Source: Chloroflexi bacterium HGW-Chloroflexi-4
GTDB taxonomy: Bacteria; Chloroflexota; Anaerolineae; Anaerolineales; Anaerolineaceae
Reading direction: 5' to 3'
DNA length: 64,000 bases
Assembly (NCBI GenBank): GCA_002840715.1
Contig: PHBW01000006.1
Location: 62,001-126,000, forward strand
This document shows positions 1-8,151 of the stretch, one piece after another; the stretch's first letter is position 1; the number at the start of each line of letters is the position of its first letter. Both the position numbers and the translations under genes were made by a program. The notes beneath the pieces were generated by a model, which was given only the letters and a program-made list of their open reading frames with translations, searched no databases and was not told where the DNA came from.

Positions 1-1112
1 AAGTTCCCGACTTGCCCGAGCGTCATTCCCAGAGGAGCGCTGTGAGCCAAATCGGTAAAAAGTGCTGGCACAGCTTGATTGCAATCCAGTCCGTTGGGTA
101 ACCGCAGGTTGGTTTGTGTATCGGTGACCTGTAAAAATCCTCCTAAATTGCTTCCCAAGAAGAGGTTGTAGCAATAAGGCCATCCGTAGAATTGGCCGCT
201 TCGAATTGGTAACACGATGACTTCAGGAGGCAGGCTGTCGGGTAATCCGTCGCTGTCGATCAGGTTGTCCCGACCGTTCAGATTGGCCCATAAATCACCG
301 GCAGGCGTCCACAAGAAATCCACGCTGTTGCGCAGACCCCATGCCCAAACTGCATGCATGCGTGAATCTTCATTGTCTATGTATGGATTATCCGCCGGGA
401 TGCTGCCGTCAGGGTTGAAACGTAAAATGGCTGCCCTTCTAGGGTCTGATTCAACACAAACGTTACAAGAGGAACCGGCACTCACATACAGCTTGCCGTC
501 CGGCCCAAAATGAAGCGTGCGCGTATAGTGGCCCACGCCACCCGGTATGTTGTCGGTTACCAATTCACGTGCATCGAACAAGCCGGTTTCCATTGAGTAT
601 CGAAAACGTTCGACGCGGTCATTTTCGGCCACATAAAGCCAATCCCCCTGCCATTCCAGTCCATGGGGTTGGTTTAGGCTGCTGATCACAACCTCGTTGG
701 AATCTACCAATCCATCCTGGTTGACATCAGGCAAGCGCATAATCGAACCACCGTTGGTCATTGATATGTAGCGCGAATTGTCAGGTCCAAAAGACATGAA
801 CCGGGGTTTTCCCTGCAGGCCTTGAGCGAAGATTCGAATAGCGAATCCATTGGGCACGCTCAGTCGCGCGGAGGCTTCGTCTTCAGCAGGCAGTGAAAGA
901 AATGTAGCTGGAGAATCAGTTGCAGTGGATACTAAAGGCGTATCAATCAGAGGCACGACAGGCGTAACGCTCGGGTCCATGGCTGGTGGTATGGATACAA
1001 TGGGGGTGGATGTGGCTTCTTGTTCTTCAACAATGGCCGCTGAACTGCAGCCTGATAAGATTAAAACTACTATTGAAACAAGCATCACAAGCTTAATAAT
1101 TTTACCAATCAT
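1..1112 (-). CDS. PQQ-dependent sugar dehydrogenase-like lipoprotein (3' end outside window)
   Basis: Partial gene: the reading frame starts at 1112 and stays open to base 1. The N-terminus has a lipoprotein signal with a lipobox (VLILSGC), then a low-complexity Ser/Thr/Pro linker. The body resembles the glucose/sorbosone dehydrogenase beta-propeller family. Segments such as HGLEWQGDWLYVAEND, VWAWGLRNSVDF and FYGWPYCYN match the conserved blade motifs of soluble PQQ aldose dehydrogenases. Family members oxidise sugars or sugar alcohols outside the cytoplasm, but many homologues have no proven activity. An AGAGG ribosome site lies just upstream of the ATG. The substrate is unknown, and the catalytic C-terminus cannot be checked because it is cut off. 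Confidence 0.8.
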   Translation of the reverse strand, partial: MIGKIIKLVMLVSIVVLILSGCSSAAIVEEQEATSTPIVSIPPAMDPSVTPVVPLIDTPLVSTATDSPATFLSLPAEDEASARLSVPNGFAIRIFAQGLQGKPRFMSFGPDNSRYISMTNGGSIMRLPDVNQDGLVDSNEVVISSLNQPHGLEWQGDWLYVAENDRVERFRYSMETGLFDARELVTDNIPGGVGHYTRTLHFGPDGKLYVSAGSSCNVCVESDPRRAAILRFNPDGSIPADNPYIDNEDSRMHAVWAWGLRNSVDFLWTPAGDLWANLNGRDNLIDSDGLPDSLPPEVIVLPIRSGQFYGWPYCYNLFLGSNLGGFLQVTDTQTNLRLPNGLDCNQAVPALFTDLAHSAPLGMTLGQVGN

Positions 1113-1235
1113 ATAAATATTATCCTCTTTATATGAAGCATTTACAAGAGTTCATAGCAAGTTGTAAGGGTGAACAAATACTTTCTTTCGAGCTTGGAGT
1201 AAAATAAATCAAATCAGGTCATAGGAGAACTTATT

Positions 1236-2207
1236 ATGGCATTTTTTGATCTTCCATTAAATGAACTGCAAGTCTATAAACCAGAACGGGTGGAGCCTGC
1301 AGATTTCGACCAGTTTTGGTCTTCCACACTGAATGATGCTCGCGCTCACCCCCTGGATGCGAAATTTATACCAATCGACTCAGGCTTGAAACTGGTTGAG
1401 ACCTTTGATGTCACCTTTTCAGGTTACGGTGGTCAACCCGTCAAGGGATGGTTGATCCTGCCAAAAGAACGGTCTGGCAAGCTACCTTGTGTTGTGGAGT
1501 TCATCGGCTACGGCGGCGGGCGTGGATTCGTGTTTGACTGGCTAGTCTGGGCTTGCGCAGGCTATGCCCACTTAGTCATGGATACCCGCGGCCAGGGTTC
1601 AAATTGGCGGCCTGGCGATACACCCGATTTATTAGAAGGCGCCAATTCTTATTACCCCGGTTTTATGACACAGGGGGTTCTTGAGCCAAAAAACTATTAT
1701 TACCGCAGGGTATTTACTGACGCAGTTCGTGCCGTTGAAGCTGCCCGCAGCCATCCGGTTGTGGATGCAACCAAAGTTGCTGCCTGCGGAGGCAGCCAGG
1801 GCGGTGGCATTACACTGGCCGTCAGTGGGTTAGTGCCTGATCTATCCGTCAGTATGCCGGATGTGCCTTTCTTGTGTCACTATCGTCGGGCTACTGAAAT
1901 CACTGATGGCTTCCCTTATGGCGAGATCAGTCAATATCTTCACTGCCACCGCGATCAGGTCGAACAGGTCTTCAACACCCTCAGCTATTTTGATGGTGTG
2001 AATTTCTCTGCCCGCGCCAAAGCCAAAGCTCTCTTTTCTGTCGGTCTGATGGATACCATTTGTCCACCTTCGACTGTCTATGCTGCTTATAACCATTACA
2101 AGGGTGAAAAATCCATCAACTATTACACTTACAACAACCATGAAGGCGGAGACAGTTTTCAACGTTCAGCACAATTAAACTTGTTAAAATCCGTGTGGCG
2201 TGTCTAG
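1236..2207 (+). CDS. acetyl xylan esterase / cephalosporin-C deacetylase family hydrolase
   Basis: A 323-residue alpha/beta hydrolase of the AXE1 family (usual length about 320). The nucleophile elbow is GGSQGG near residue 187, and the C-terminal catalytic histidine is probably in NNHEGGDSF near residue 299. The N-terminal block with the PxDFDxFW pattern is typical of the family. These enzymes remove acetyl groups from xylo-oligosaccharides and other small esters in the cytoplasm. A GGAG ribosome site precedes the ATG. It stands alone, divergent from the sugar-dehydrogenase-like gene, so a role in plant-polysaccharide use is inferred from family only. Confidence 0.85.
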   Translation: MAFFDLPLNELQVYKPERVEPADFDQFWSSTLNDARAHPLDAKFIPIDSGLKLVETFDVTFSGYGGQPVKGWLILPKERSGKLPCVVEFIGYGGGRGFVFDWLVWACAGYAHLVMDTRGQGSNWRPGDTPDLLEGANSYYPGFMTQGVLEPKNYYYRRVFTDAVRAVEAARSHPVVDATKVAACGGSQGGGITLAVSGLVPDLSVSMPDVPFLCHYRRATEITDGFPYGEISQYLHCHRDQVEQVFNTLSYFDGVNFSARAKAKALFSVGLMDTICPPSTVYAAYNHYKGEKSINYYTYNNHEGGDSFQRSAQLNLLKSVWRV

Positions 2208-2318
2208 GAGCTTCTAAAAGAGAAGACTTATAACGATCTCCACATCATTATTTATGGAGATCGTTTTGATTATTTGCTTGTGGATGATTATTCTCGATCT
2301 TTCTCGATCACGCCTTGT

Positions 2319-2347
2319 TTGACAATTGGTACTCCTATGACTAAAAT
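2319..2347 (+). promoter_or_regulatory. Sigma-70-type promoter of the coaE operon
   Basis: TTGACA at 2319-2324, a 17-base spacer, and TAAAAT at 2342-2347. The next gene starts 45 bases downstream. Near-consensus spacing and -35 element make this one of the clearest promoters in the window. Confidence 0.7.
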
Positions 2348-2391
2348 GGTAATACGTTTAACACGCAATCATTGCTACCTTCGGGAGACTA

Positions 2392-3534
2392 ATGAAGAAA
2401 TGGGCTGACAAGTATGTCATCGGGTTAACCGGCAGCATTGGTACTGGTAAAAGTGTTGTCCGTCGCATGCTGGAGCATCTTGGTGCATATGGCATTGATG
2501 CCGATGCCATCACACATCGCGCCATTTCTCGTGACGCCCCATGTTTTGATGAAATTGTCAAAACTTTCGGCACCCACATTCTCACACCCGAAGGCCAGAT
2601 CAATCGGCAGAAACTTGGACGGATTGTCTTCAATGATCCTGAAGCTCTCTCCACACTGGAAGCCATCATCCATCCACTGGTGGAGCAAGCTGTCGATCTG
2701 ATTATCAGACGCGCCAGTCAAAAAGTAATTGTCATTGAAGCCATCAAATTACTTGAGAGCAATCTTGCCAAAGAATGTGATGCGGTCTGGGCGGTTTATT
2801 CGCCGCCCGAGGTTCAGCTTTCACGGCTGATGCATAACCGCAACATGACTGAAGTCGAAGCCCGTCAGCGTATGGCAGCCCAGGTTCCCCAGGAATCAAG
2901 GTTTGCTGAATCGGCTGTCGTAATCAAAAACAGCACAACTTTTGATGACACCTGGAAGCAAGTTACTTCAGCCTGGCAGCGATATGTGCCTGCCGCCAAC
3001 ACACGTCCGATTCCTGTTTCTCAACCGGTAAAATTGTCATTGGGTGAAGTCAATATTGAAAGGGCTGGTCCTAAACACATTGATGAAATCGTAGAGGTGC
3101 TCAATCGCTTGAAAAGCACCCAAAACAGCGAAACAACAACAAGTTCCGCGATCACCTTGGGCGAAAAAGCCTACTTGATCTTGCGGATTGAACAAAATCC
3201 CATGGGCATTCTGGCCTGGCAGGTTGAGAACCTTGTTGCCCGAACCACCGAAATTGCGTTGGATTCAGCACTCCCGCCGGCTCAATTTATGCCACTGATG
3301 ATCAATGAAATGGAAAAGGCATCCACCGATTTGCAATGTGAAGCTTCTTTAATTTTCGTCCCTGACCAACTGGCTCACCATGATGTCTTGTGGACGGGAT
3401 TGGGATATGAAAAACGTACCCCTTCTTCTCTTGAAGTTCTTGCCTGGCAGGAAGCAGCAGAGGAATCCATGCCAACCGGCACGACACTTTTCTTTAAACA
3501 ACTAAGAGAAGACCGGGTTTTAAGACCCATCTAG
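2392..3534 (+). CDS. coaE: Dephospho-CoA kinase with C-terminal acetyltransferase-like domain
   Basis: Residues 1 to about 200 are dephospho-CoA kinase, the last step of coenzyme A synthesis (ATP-dependent 3' phosphorylation). The P-loop GSIGTGKS lies near residue 14, followed by the D-A-D motif (GIDADAITH) and the lid R-Q-R-M segment. The family is normally about 200 residues. This protein has 380, with an added C-terminal region (about 215-380) whose pattern (IERAGPKHIDEIVEVLNRL, ... GYEKRT) resembles a GNAT acetyltransferase fold. I cannot confirm the catalytic features of that extra domain. The start ATG follows GGGAG. It leads an apparent operon with cdaA and cdaR. Confidence 0.88.
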   Translation: MKKWADKYVIGLTGSIGTGKSVVRRMLEHLGAYGIDADAITHRAISRDAPCFDEIVKTFGTHILTPEGQINRQKLGRIVFNDPEALSTLEAIIHPLVEQAVDLIIRRASQKVIVIEAIKLLESNLAKECDAVWAVYSPPEVQLSRLMHNRNMTEVEARQRMAAQVPQESRFAESAVVIKNSTTFDDTWKQVTSAWQRYVPAANTRPIPVSQPVKLSLGEVNIERAGPKHIDEIVEVLNRLKSTQNSETTTSSAITLGEKAYLILRIEQNPMGILAWQVENLVARTTEIALDSALPPAQFMPLMINEMEKASTDLQCEASLIFVPDQLAHHDVLWTGLGYEKRTPSSLEVLAWQEAAEESMPTGTTLFFKQLREDRVLRPI

Positions 3535-3558
3535 TATTGATACTTAAGGAAATAATAA

Positions 3559-4440
3559 TTGTCTGATTTATTCACAGAAATTGCTTATCTCTTCCAAAGA
3601 CTGAACTGGCTCAGTGTGCTTGACCTGTTTCTGGTCACGGCAGTAATGTATGCTGCCTTGCTGCTTTTAAGAGATACGCAGGCCATGGTGCTTTTACGCG
3701 GTGTGATTTTCATGGTTATCGTGCTGGCACTTTTGACTTCACTGATCAATTTACCGGCTTTTTCCTGGTTGTTTCAAACAATTGTTCCTGCTTTACTCTT
3801 TGCCATCCCCGTCATTTTTGCACCTGAGATCAGGCGCGGTCTGGAAAAACTGGGTCGTGCCGGTACGCCTACGGTCATGCGCACGCAATCCAGCAGCCAA
3901 AATAAACAAATTGAAATGACCATCCGTGGCATTGTTACCGCTGCGGCGAGGCTTTCGGCTCGTGAACACGGCGCTTTGATTGTCATGCAACGCTACGACA
4001 GCCTCGAAGACTACGCCAAAACCGGTGTGCGGATGAACGCAGCGGTAACACCTGAATTGCTTTTGCAGATCTTTTATCCTAACACACCGTTGCATGATGG
4101 TGCTGTTATCATCGCGGATAATCGCATCGTGGCAGGTTCGTGTGTAATGCCCCTCTCTGCCAGTGGTATTTTGACCAAATCTCCAGAACGCCAAATGGGT
4201 CTTCGCCATCGTGCTGCGCTTGGCACTTCAGAAGCCACCGATGCAATCACGGTTGTCGTGTCAGAAGAGACCGGATCAATCTCAATTGCCCATAATGGAC
4301 GTATGATCCGACGTCTGGATAGTGAACGTCTTGAAAACATCCTCCTGGCCTTCTACCGTCCCGCAGATGGTTCCAATTCACGTTTGCGAATCAGTGATTG
4401 GTTGCGCAGTCTTTTCACCGGTAACCCGAGGATCAACTAA
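3559..4440 (+). CDS. cdaA: Diadenylate cyclase CdaA
   Basis: Makes cyclic di-AMP from two ATP. About three membrane helices (residues 15-85) anchor a DisA_N catalytic domain carrying the hallmark motifs TPLHDGAV (near residue 180) and RHRAALG (near residue 216). The length of 293 fits CdaA (about 270-300). Translation begins at a TTG with an AAGGA ribosome site; no ATG lies nearby in frame. The stop codon overlaps the start of the YbbR-domain gene by one base (TAATG), so the two are translationally coupled. This is the usual cdaA-cdaR arrangement, although glmM is absent here. Confidence 0.93.
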   Translation: MSDLFTEIAYLFQRLNWLSVLDLFLVTAVMYAALLLLRDTQAMVLLRGVIFMVIVLALLTSLINLPAFSWLFQTIVPALLFAIPVIFAPEIRRGLEKLGRAGTPTVMRTQSSSQNKQIEMTIRGIVTAAARLSAREHGALIVMQRYDSLEDYAKTGVRMNAAVTPELLLQIFYPNTPLHDGAVIIADNRIVAGSCVMPLSASGILTKSPERQMGLRHRAALGTSEATDAITVVVSEETGSISIAHNGRMIRRLDSERLENILLAFYRPADGSNSRLRISDWLRSLFTGNPRIN

Positions 4441-5663
4441 TGTTGAAAGCACTTCGATCTTTTGCCAAAACCGTGCCGCTATTGATCACAGCCTTTATCC
4501 TGGCCGTGGCAGTGTGGATTATGGCGGTCACTTCTTCAGATCCATCCATTGAAAAAACATACCCTTCAGCAGTGCCAGTTGAGATCATTGGACAGAGTTC
4601 CGACTTGGTGATCACCAGTGAAATCCCTGAAAACATCTCACTGACTTTGCGCGCTCCAACTTCTATTTGGACGAGTTTGACCTCTCAAAAAGTACCCGTC
4701 AGGGCCATAATGGATCTTTCAGGTTTGGGTGAAGGTGAATATACCGTCCCCATTCAAATCCAAATTGGAATTAGGCCTGTTGAGGTTCGCAGCTATTCTC
4801 CTCGATCAGCTGGTGTTCAATTGCAAACACTTGAAACACGCACTTTCGATATCCGCGTCATCAACCAGGGATCAGTGGCTGTTGGGTTTCAATCCAATCC
4901 GGCTCATTTATCTGAAACCAGTGTGATGGTAAGCGGGGCTAAATCTTACGTGGGGTTGGTCAGCGAAGTGAGAGCAGTCGTAAAACTCACCGATGCAAAA
5001 ACAGATATTGATCAGACTATCACTCTTCAGGCAGTGGACGCCAACGGTTCAGTGGTCAAAGATGTGAGTCTTTCTCCTGAAAAAATAACAGTCACCCAAA
5101 AAGTTGTTGAACGCGGCGGCTATCGCAATGTGGTGGTTAAAGTCGTTACCAATGGTCAACCCGCATCCGGTTTTAGATTGTCCAGCATTCCGGTTTACCC
5201 GCCAACAGTAACGGTATATTCTGCGGACCCCGCATTAATTGATGCGCTGCCTGGATACATCGAAACGAACGCGATTGATTTGACCAAGAAAACTGATAGC
5301 TTTGATGAAGAAATCGGATTGAATTTGCCTGCCGGGGTTCAAGTAATCGATAGTGCTTCGGTAGTCGTTCGCGTTGAGATCATGCCCATCATAAGCTCAC
5401 AATCCATCCCTGATGTTTTGGTTGAAGCCATTGGGTTGAATGCACCTCTTTTGGCTGAAATATTGCCCGACAAAGTGGATATCATCGTTTCAGGCCCCTT
5501 GAATATTTTGGAGTCGCTTGACTTGACCACTCTCAGGGTCATCCTTGATCTTTCAGATCGTCAGGCGGGCACATACACGCTTGAACCGGAATATTCTTTG
5601 AACGTACCCGAAATCAAGATTGAAAGTATTTCGCCAACAACCTTCAAAGTAACCATTAAGTAG
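4440..5663 (+). CDS. cdaR: YbbR-domain protein CdaR, likely regulator of CdaA
   Basis: A 407-residue protein with one N-terminal membrane helix (about residues 12-30) followed by an extracytoplasmic region made of repeated YbbR domains. Recurring patterns such as SLTLRAP, GEYTVPIQI and AGTYTLEPEY mark the repeats. In Firmicutes CdaR binds CdaA and modulates cyclic-di-AMP synthesis. Here the same role is inferred from domain content and from the one-base overlap with cdaA. Confidence 0.88.
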   Translation: MLKALRSFAKTVPLLITAFILAVAVWIMAVTSSDPSIEKTYPSAVPVEIIGQSSDLVITSEIPENISLTLRAPTSIWTSLTSQKVPVRAIMDLSGLGEGEYTVPIQIQIGIRPVEVRSYSPRSAGVQLQTLETRTFDIRVINQGSVAVGFQSNPAHLSETSVMVSGAKSYVGLVSEVRAVVKLTDAKTDIDQTITLQAVDANGSVVKDVSLSPEKITVTQKVVERGGYRNVVVKVVTNGQPASGFRLSSIPVYPPTVTVYSADPALIDALPGYIETNAIDLTKKTDSFDEEIGLNLPAGVQVIDSASVVVRVEIMPIISSQSIPDVLVEAIGLNAPLLAEILPDKVDIIVSGPLNILESLDLTTLRVILDLSDRQAGTYTLEPEYSLNVPEIKIESISPTTFKVTIK

Positions 5664-5745
5664 CGACATTTCGCGATTAAAGAGTCCGCACCTGTTTTTT
5701 GCCCATTATCAGGGTAAAATTGGTATTATTAAGGATTGAGGACAG

Positions 5746-7113
5746 ATGGCAAAACCTGTTGTTGCGCTGGTCGGGAGACCTAATGTAGGGAAGAGTACTT
5801 TATTTAACCGTTTATGTGGTGAACGCCTGGCCATTGTGGATGACACACCTGGCACCACACGTGATCGTTTGTTTGCGGTCGGAGAGTGGAGTGGCGTTCA
5901 ATTTGATATTGTGGATACTGGTGGCATTGACCCCACCACTGCAAGCAGCAAATCACCGCTTTCGATCGGATCTGCTGATTTTATTACCGAGATCAAATCA
6001 CAAGCGTTGTTGGCTATTACCGAGGCGGATGTTGTGTTATTCCTTGTTGATGCCATCAGCGGGGTTACCCCCGCGGATTTTGAAGTGGCGCAAATTTTGC
6101 GGCAATCTCAAAAAGTTGTTAATGGCGTCGCTCATCCACCCGTGTTGCTGGTCGTTAACAAAGCAGACAGCACCCGTCAACGCGACTTGGTTAATGAGTT
6201 TTATGAATTAGGCCTGGGTGAACCCTGGCCGATTTCGTCTGTTCACGGCACGGGCACCGGTGACATGTTGGATGAGCTTTTAAGCAACTTCCCTGAACCT
6301 GACCCTGAGGAAGATGATGATTCTGTCAAGATAGCTATCGTCGGCAAACCGAACGTGGGTAAATCCAGTTTATTAAATAAACTCGCGGGAGAAGAACGCT
6401 CTATTGTCAGCCCGATTGCAGGCACTACGCGTGATGCAATTGACACTAAAATGATGATTGAAGATATTCCTGTCACCCTGATCGACACCGCTGGCATTCG
6501 CCGCCGCGGCAAAGTTGAACCGGGAGTTGAGAAATTCAGCGTTGTGCGTTCGATGAAAGCTATTGAACGCTGCGATGTCGCGCTGTTGCTGATTGATGCA
6601 GTCGAAGGTATTTCTGCCCAGGATACGCATATTGCTGGCTACATCAAAGATGAACTCAAAAGTGCTGTAGTGGTGGTCAATAAATGGGATGCCATTGAAA
6701 AAGACAATTACACCATGCAAAACTATTCTGAGCGTATTCGCCAGGAACTCAATTTCATGGATTATGTTCCGATACTTTTCATATCTGCTAAATCGGGGCA
6801 GCGAGTTGACCAGGTCATGCCGATGGCACTAAAAGTTCAAGAAGAACGTCTTGCGCATGTCAACACCGGCTCTCTTAACCGTATTTTGCAGAAGGCTCAA
6901 AGTGTTCATGCGCCAACATCCAAAACAGGCACATCGATCAAATTATTCTATGGAACTCAGGTGCGTACAGATCCGCCTACCTTTATGATCTATTGCAACA
7001 ATCCGAAACTGGCGCATTTTACTTATTTGCGATTTATTGAAAACCAAATCAGGTTGGAGTATCCATTTACTGGAACCCCTATTCGACTGGTGATGAAACC
7101 ACGACATGAATAA
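5746..7113 (+). CDS. der: Ribosome-assembly GTPase Der (EngA)
   Basis: A double-Era-like GTPase needed for maturation of the 50S subunit. There are two G domains: G1 motifs GRPNVGKST near residue 8 and GKPNVGKSS near residue 200, each with DTPGTTRD or GTTRD switch elements, DTGG/DTAG and NKAD/NKWD specificity motifs. A C-terminal KH-like domain occupies about residues 355-455. The length of 455 is typical. The downstream signal-peptidase gene overlaps its 3' end by 8 bases, indicating co-transcription. Confidence 0.97.
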   Translation: MAKPVVALVGRPNVGKSTLFNRLCGERLAIVDDTPGTTRDRLFAVGEWSGVQFDIVDTGGIDPTTASSKSPLSIGSADFITEIKSQALLAITEADVVLFLVDAISGVTPADFEVAQILRQSQKVVNGVAHPPVLLVVNKADSTRQRDLVNEFYELGLGEPWPISSVHGTGTGDMLDELLSNFPEPDPEEDDDSVKIAIVGKPNVGKSSLLNKLAGEERSIVSPIAGTTRDAIDTKMMIEDIPVTLIDTAGIRRRGKVEPGVEKFSVVRSMKAIERCDVALLLIDAVEGISAQDTHIAGYIKDELKSAVVVVNKWDAIEKDNYTMQNYSERIRQELNFMDYVPILFISAKSGQRVDQVMPMALKVQEERLAHVNTGSLNRILQKAQSVHAPTSKTGTSIKLFYGTQVRTDPPTFMIYCNNPKLAHFTYLRFIENQIRLEYPFTGTPIRLVMKPRHE

Positions 7114-7726
7114 CGAACATCAGGCAGGGAACATGGACGAATCAGACTATCAACCAGTTGAGCTAGTAGAACTCCAAGAAGCAAAAAAGGTACCCTTTTG
7201 GCAGACTCTTCCCGGAGAAGTGCTGCAAACCTTGATTTTGGCAATTATTTTATATTTCGCCATTGATTCCGTGTTTGAACGCGTCATGGTTCAAAATATA
7301 AGTATGCAGCCCACACTTTACGAAGGTAACTTGATTGTTGTCAATAAATTGGCTTACAAACTGGGTGAATTGCATACCGGTGATATCGTCATCTTCCATA
7401 ATCCCAATTTTCTTGAAGAAGATTACATCAAGCGCCTCATTGGCACACCTGGTGATGTCGTTTCCGTAAATGATGGAGTGGTAAGTGTTAATGGTACAGC
7501 CTTAAATGAACCATACATTGCTGCACAACCTGGTTATGAAGACACATGGACTGTTCCTGCCGATTCTCTGTTTGTGCTGGGCGATAATCGCAACAATTCA
7601 TCAGATTCACATAGTTGGGGTTTTGTCCCCATTGAAGATTTGGTGGGCAAGGCACTGGTTGTCTATTGGCCACCGCAAGCTGCGAAGATTCTCTCACATC
7701 CTGATTATGGTTCAGCTGTGAATTAG
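7106..7726 (+). CDS. lepB: Signal peptidase I
   Basis: Cleaves signal peptides from exported proteins at the outer face of the membrane. There is one N-terminal membrane helix (about residues 38-56), then the catalytic serine in SMQPTL (about residue 66) and the general-base lysine in YIKRLIGTPGD (about residue 108). The GDNRNNSSDSHSWG box follows near residue 160. The length of 206 is normal for a one-helix type. It overlaps der by 8 bases. Confidence 0.95.
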   Translation: MNNEHQAGNMDESDYQPVELVELQEAKKVPFWQTLPGEVLQTLILAIILYFAIDSVFERVMVQNISMQPTLYEGNLIVVNKLAYKLGELHTGDIVIFHNPNFLEEDYIKRLIGTPGDVVSVNDGVVSVNGTALNEPYIAAQPGYEDTWTVPADSLFVLGDNRNNSSDSHSWGFVPIEDLVGKALVVYWPPQAAKILSHPDYGSAVN

Positions 7727-7814
7727 TTTACGACTTTGATGGATTTTCAAACACCCAAAACTGTGATACCCTTGTGGAAATTGCAGTACAATTTATAGAG
7801 ACGATTTTTAATAA

Positions 7815-8117
7815 ATGACAGACCTTAGCCAAATTCTTCCTGATCCGGTTTTCCCTTGTGCAGAGTGCCAGGCAGGCCATATGCACAGAGATTATGTCGC
7901 CTATTTTACATATTTAGGTGATGAATTAATTTCGGTACCAGACTTTCCAGCCTGGGTTTGTGATATATGCGGGCGGTGTGAATACGATGAAAATGCATTG
8001 ACTCGATTAACCTTGTTATTAAGCCCTAATGCAGGCAAGACAATTACTCCTTCACGAATCATGCCCAATCGCACCCGGCCAAAAACAAAAACCCAGCGTC
8101 CGCCATCCCCGGAATAA
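7815..8117 (+). CDS. Small YgiT-type zinc-finger protein
   Basis: A 100-residue protein with two CxxC pairs (CAEC near residue 15, CDIC near residue 53) and an intervening VPDFPAWVC segment, as in the YgiT/MqsA N-terminal zinc domain. YgiT/MqsA proteins are often antitoxins with a C-terminal helix-turn-helix. Here only the zinc domain and a basic, Pro-rich tail are present, and no partner toxin gene lies beside it. The function is therefore open. A palindromic terminator begins 4 bases after the stop. Confidence 0.7.
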   Translation: MTDLSQILPDPVFPCAECQAGHMHRDYVAYFTYLGDELISVPDFPAWVCDICGRCEYDENALTRLTLLLSPNAGKTITPSRIMPNRTRPKTKTQRPPSPE

Positions 8118-8120
8118 ACA

Positions 8121-8147
8121 AAACCTCCCGAATTCGGGAGGTTTTTT
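8121..8147. terminator. Perfectly palindromic bidirectional terminator
   Basis: A 24-base perfect inverted repeat (12-bp arms around AATT, including CCTCCCGAATTCGGGAGG) flanked by A and T runs on both sides. It lies between two convergent genes, so it can end transcription from either side. Confidence 0.9.
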
Positions 8148-8151
8148 CAAC

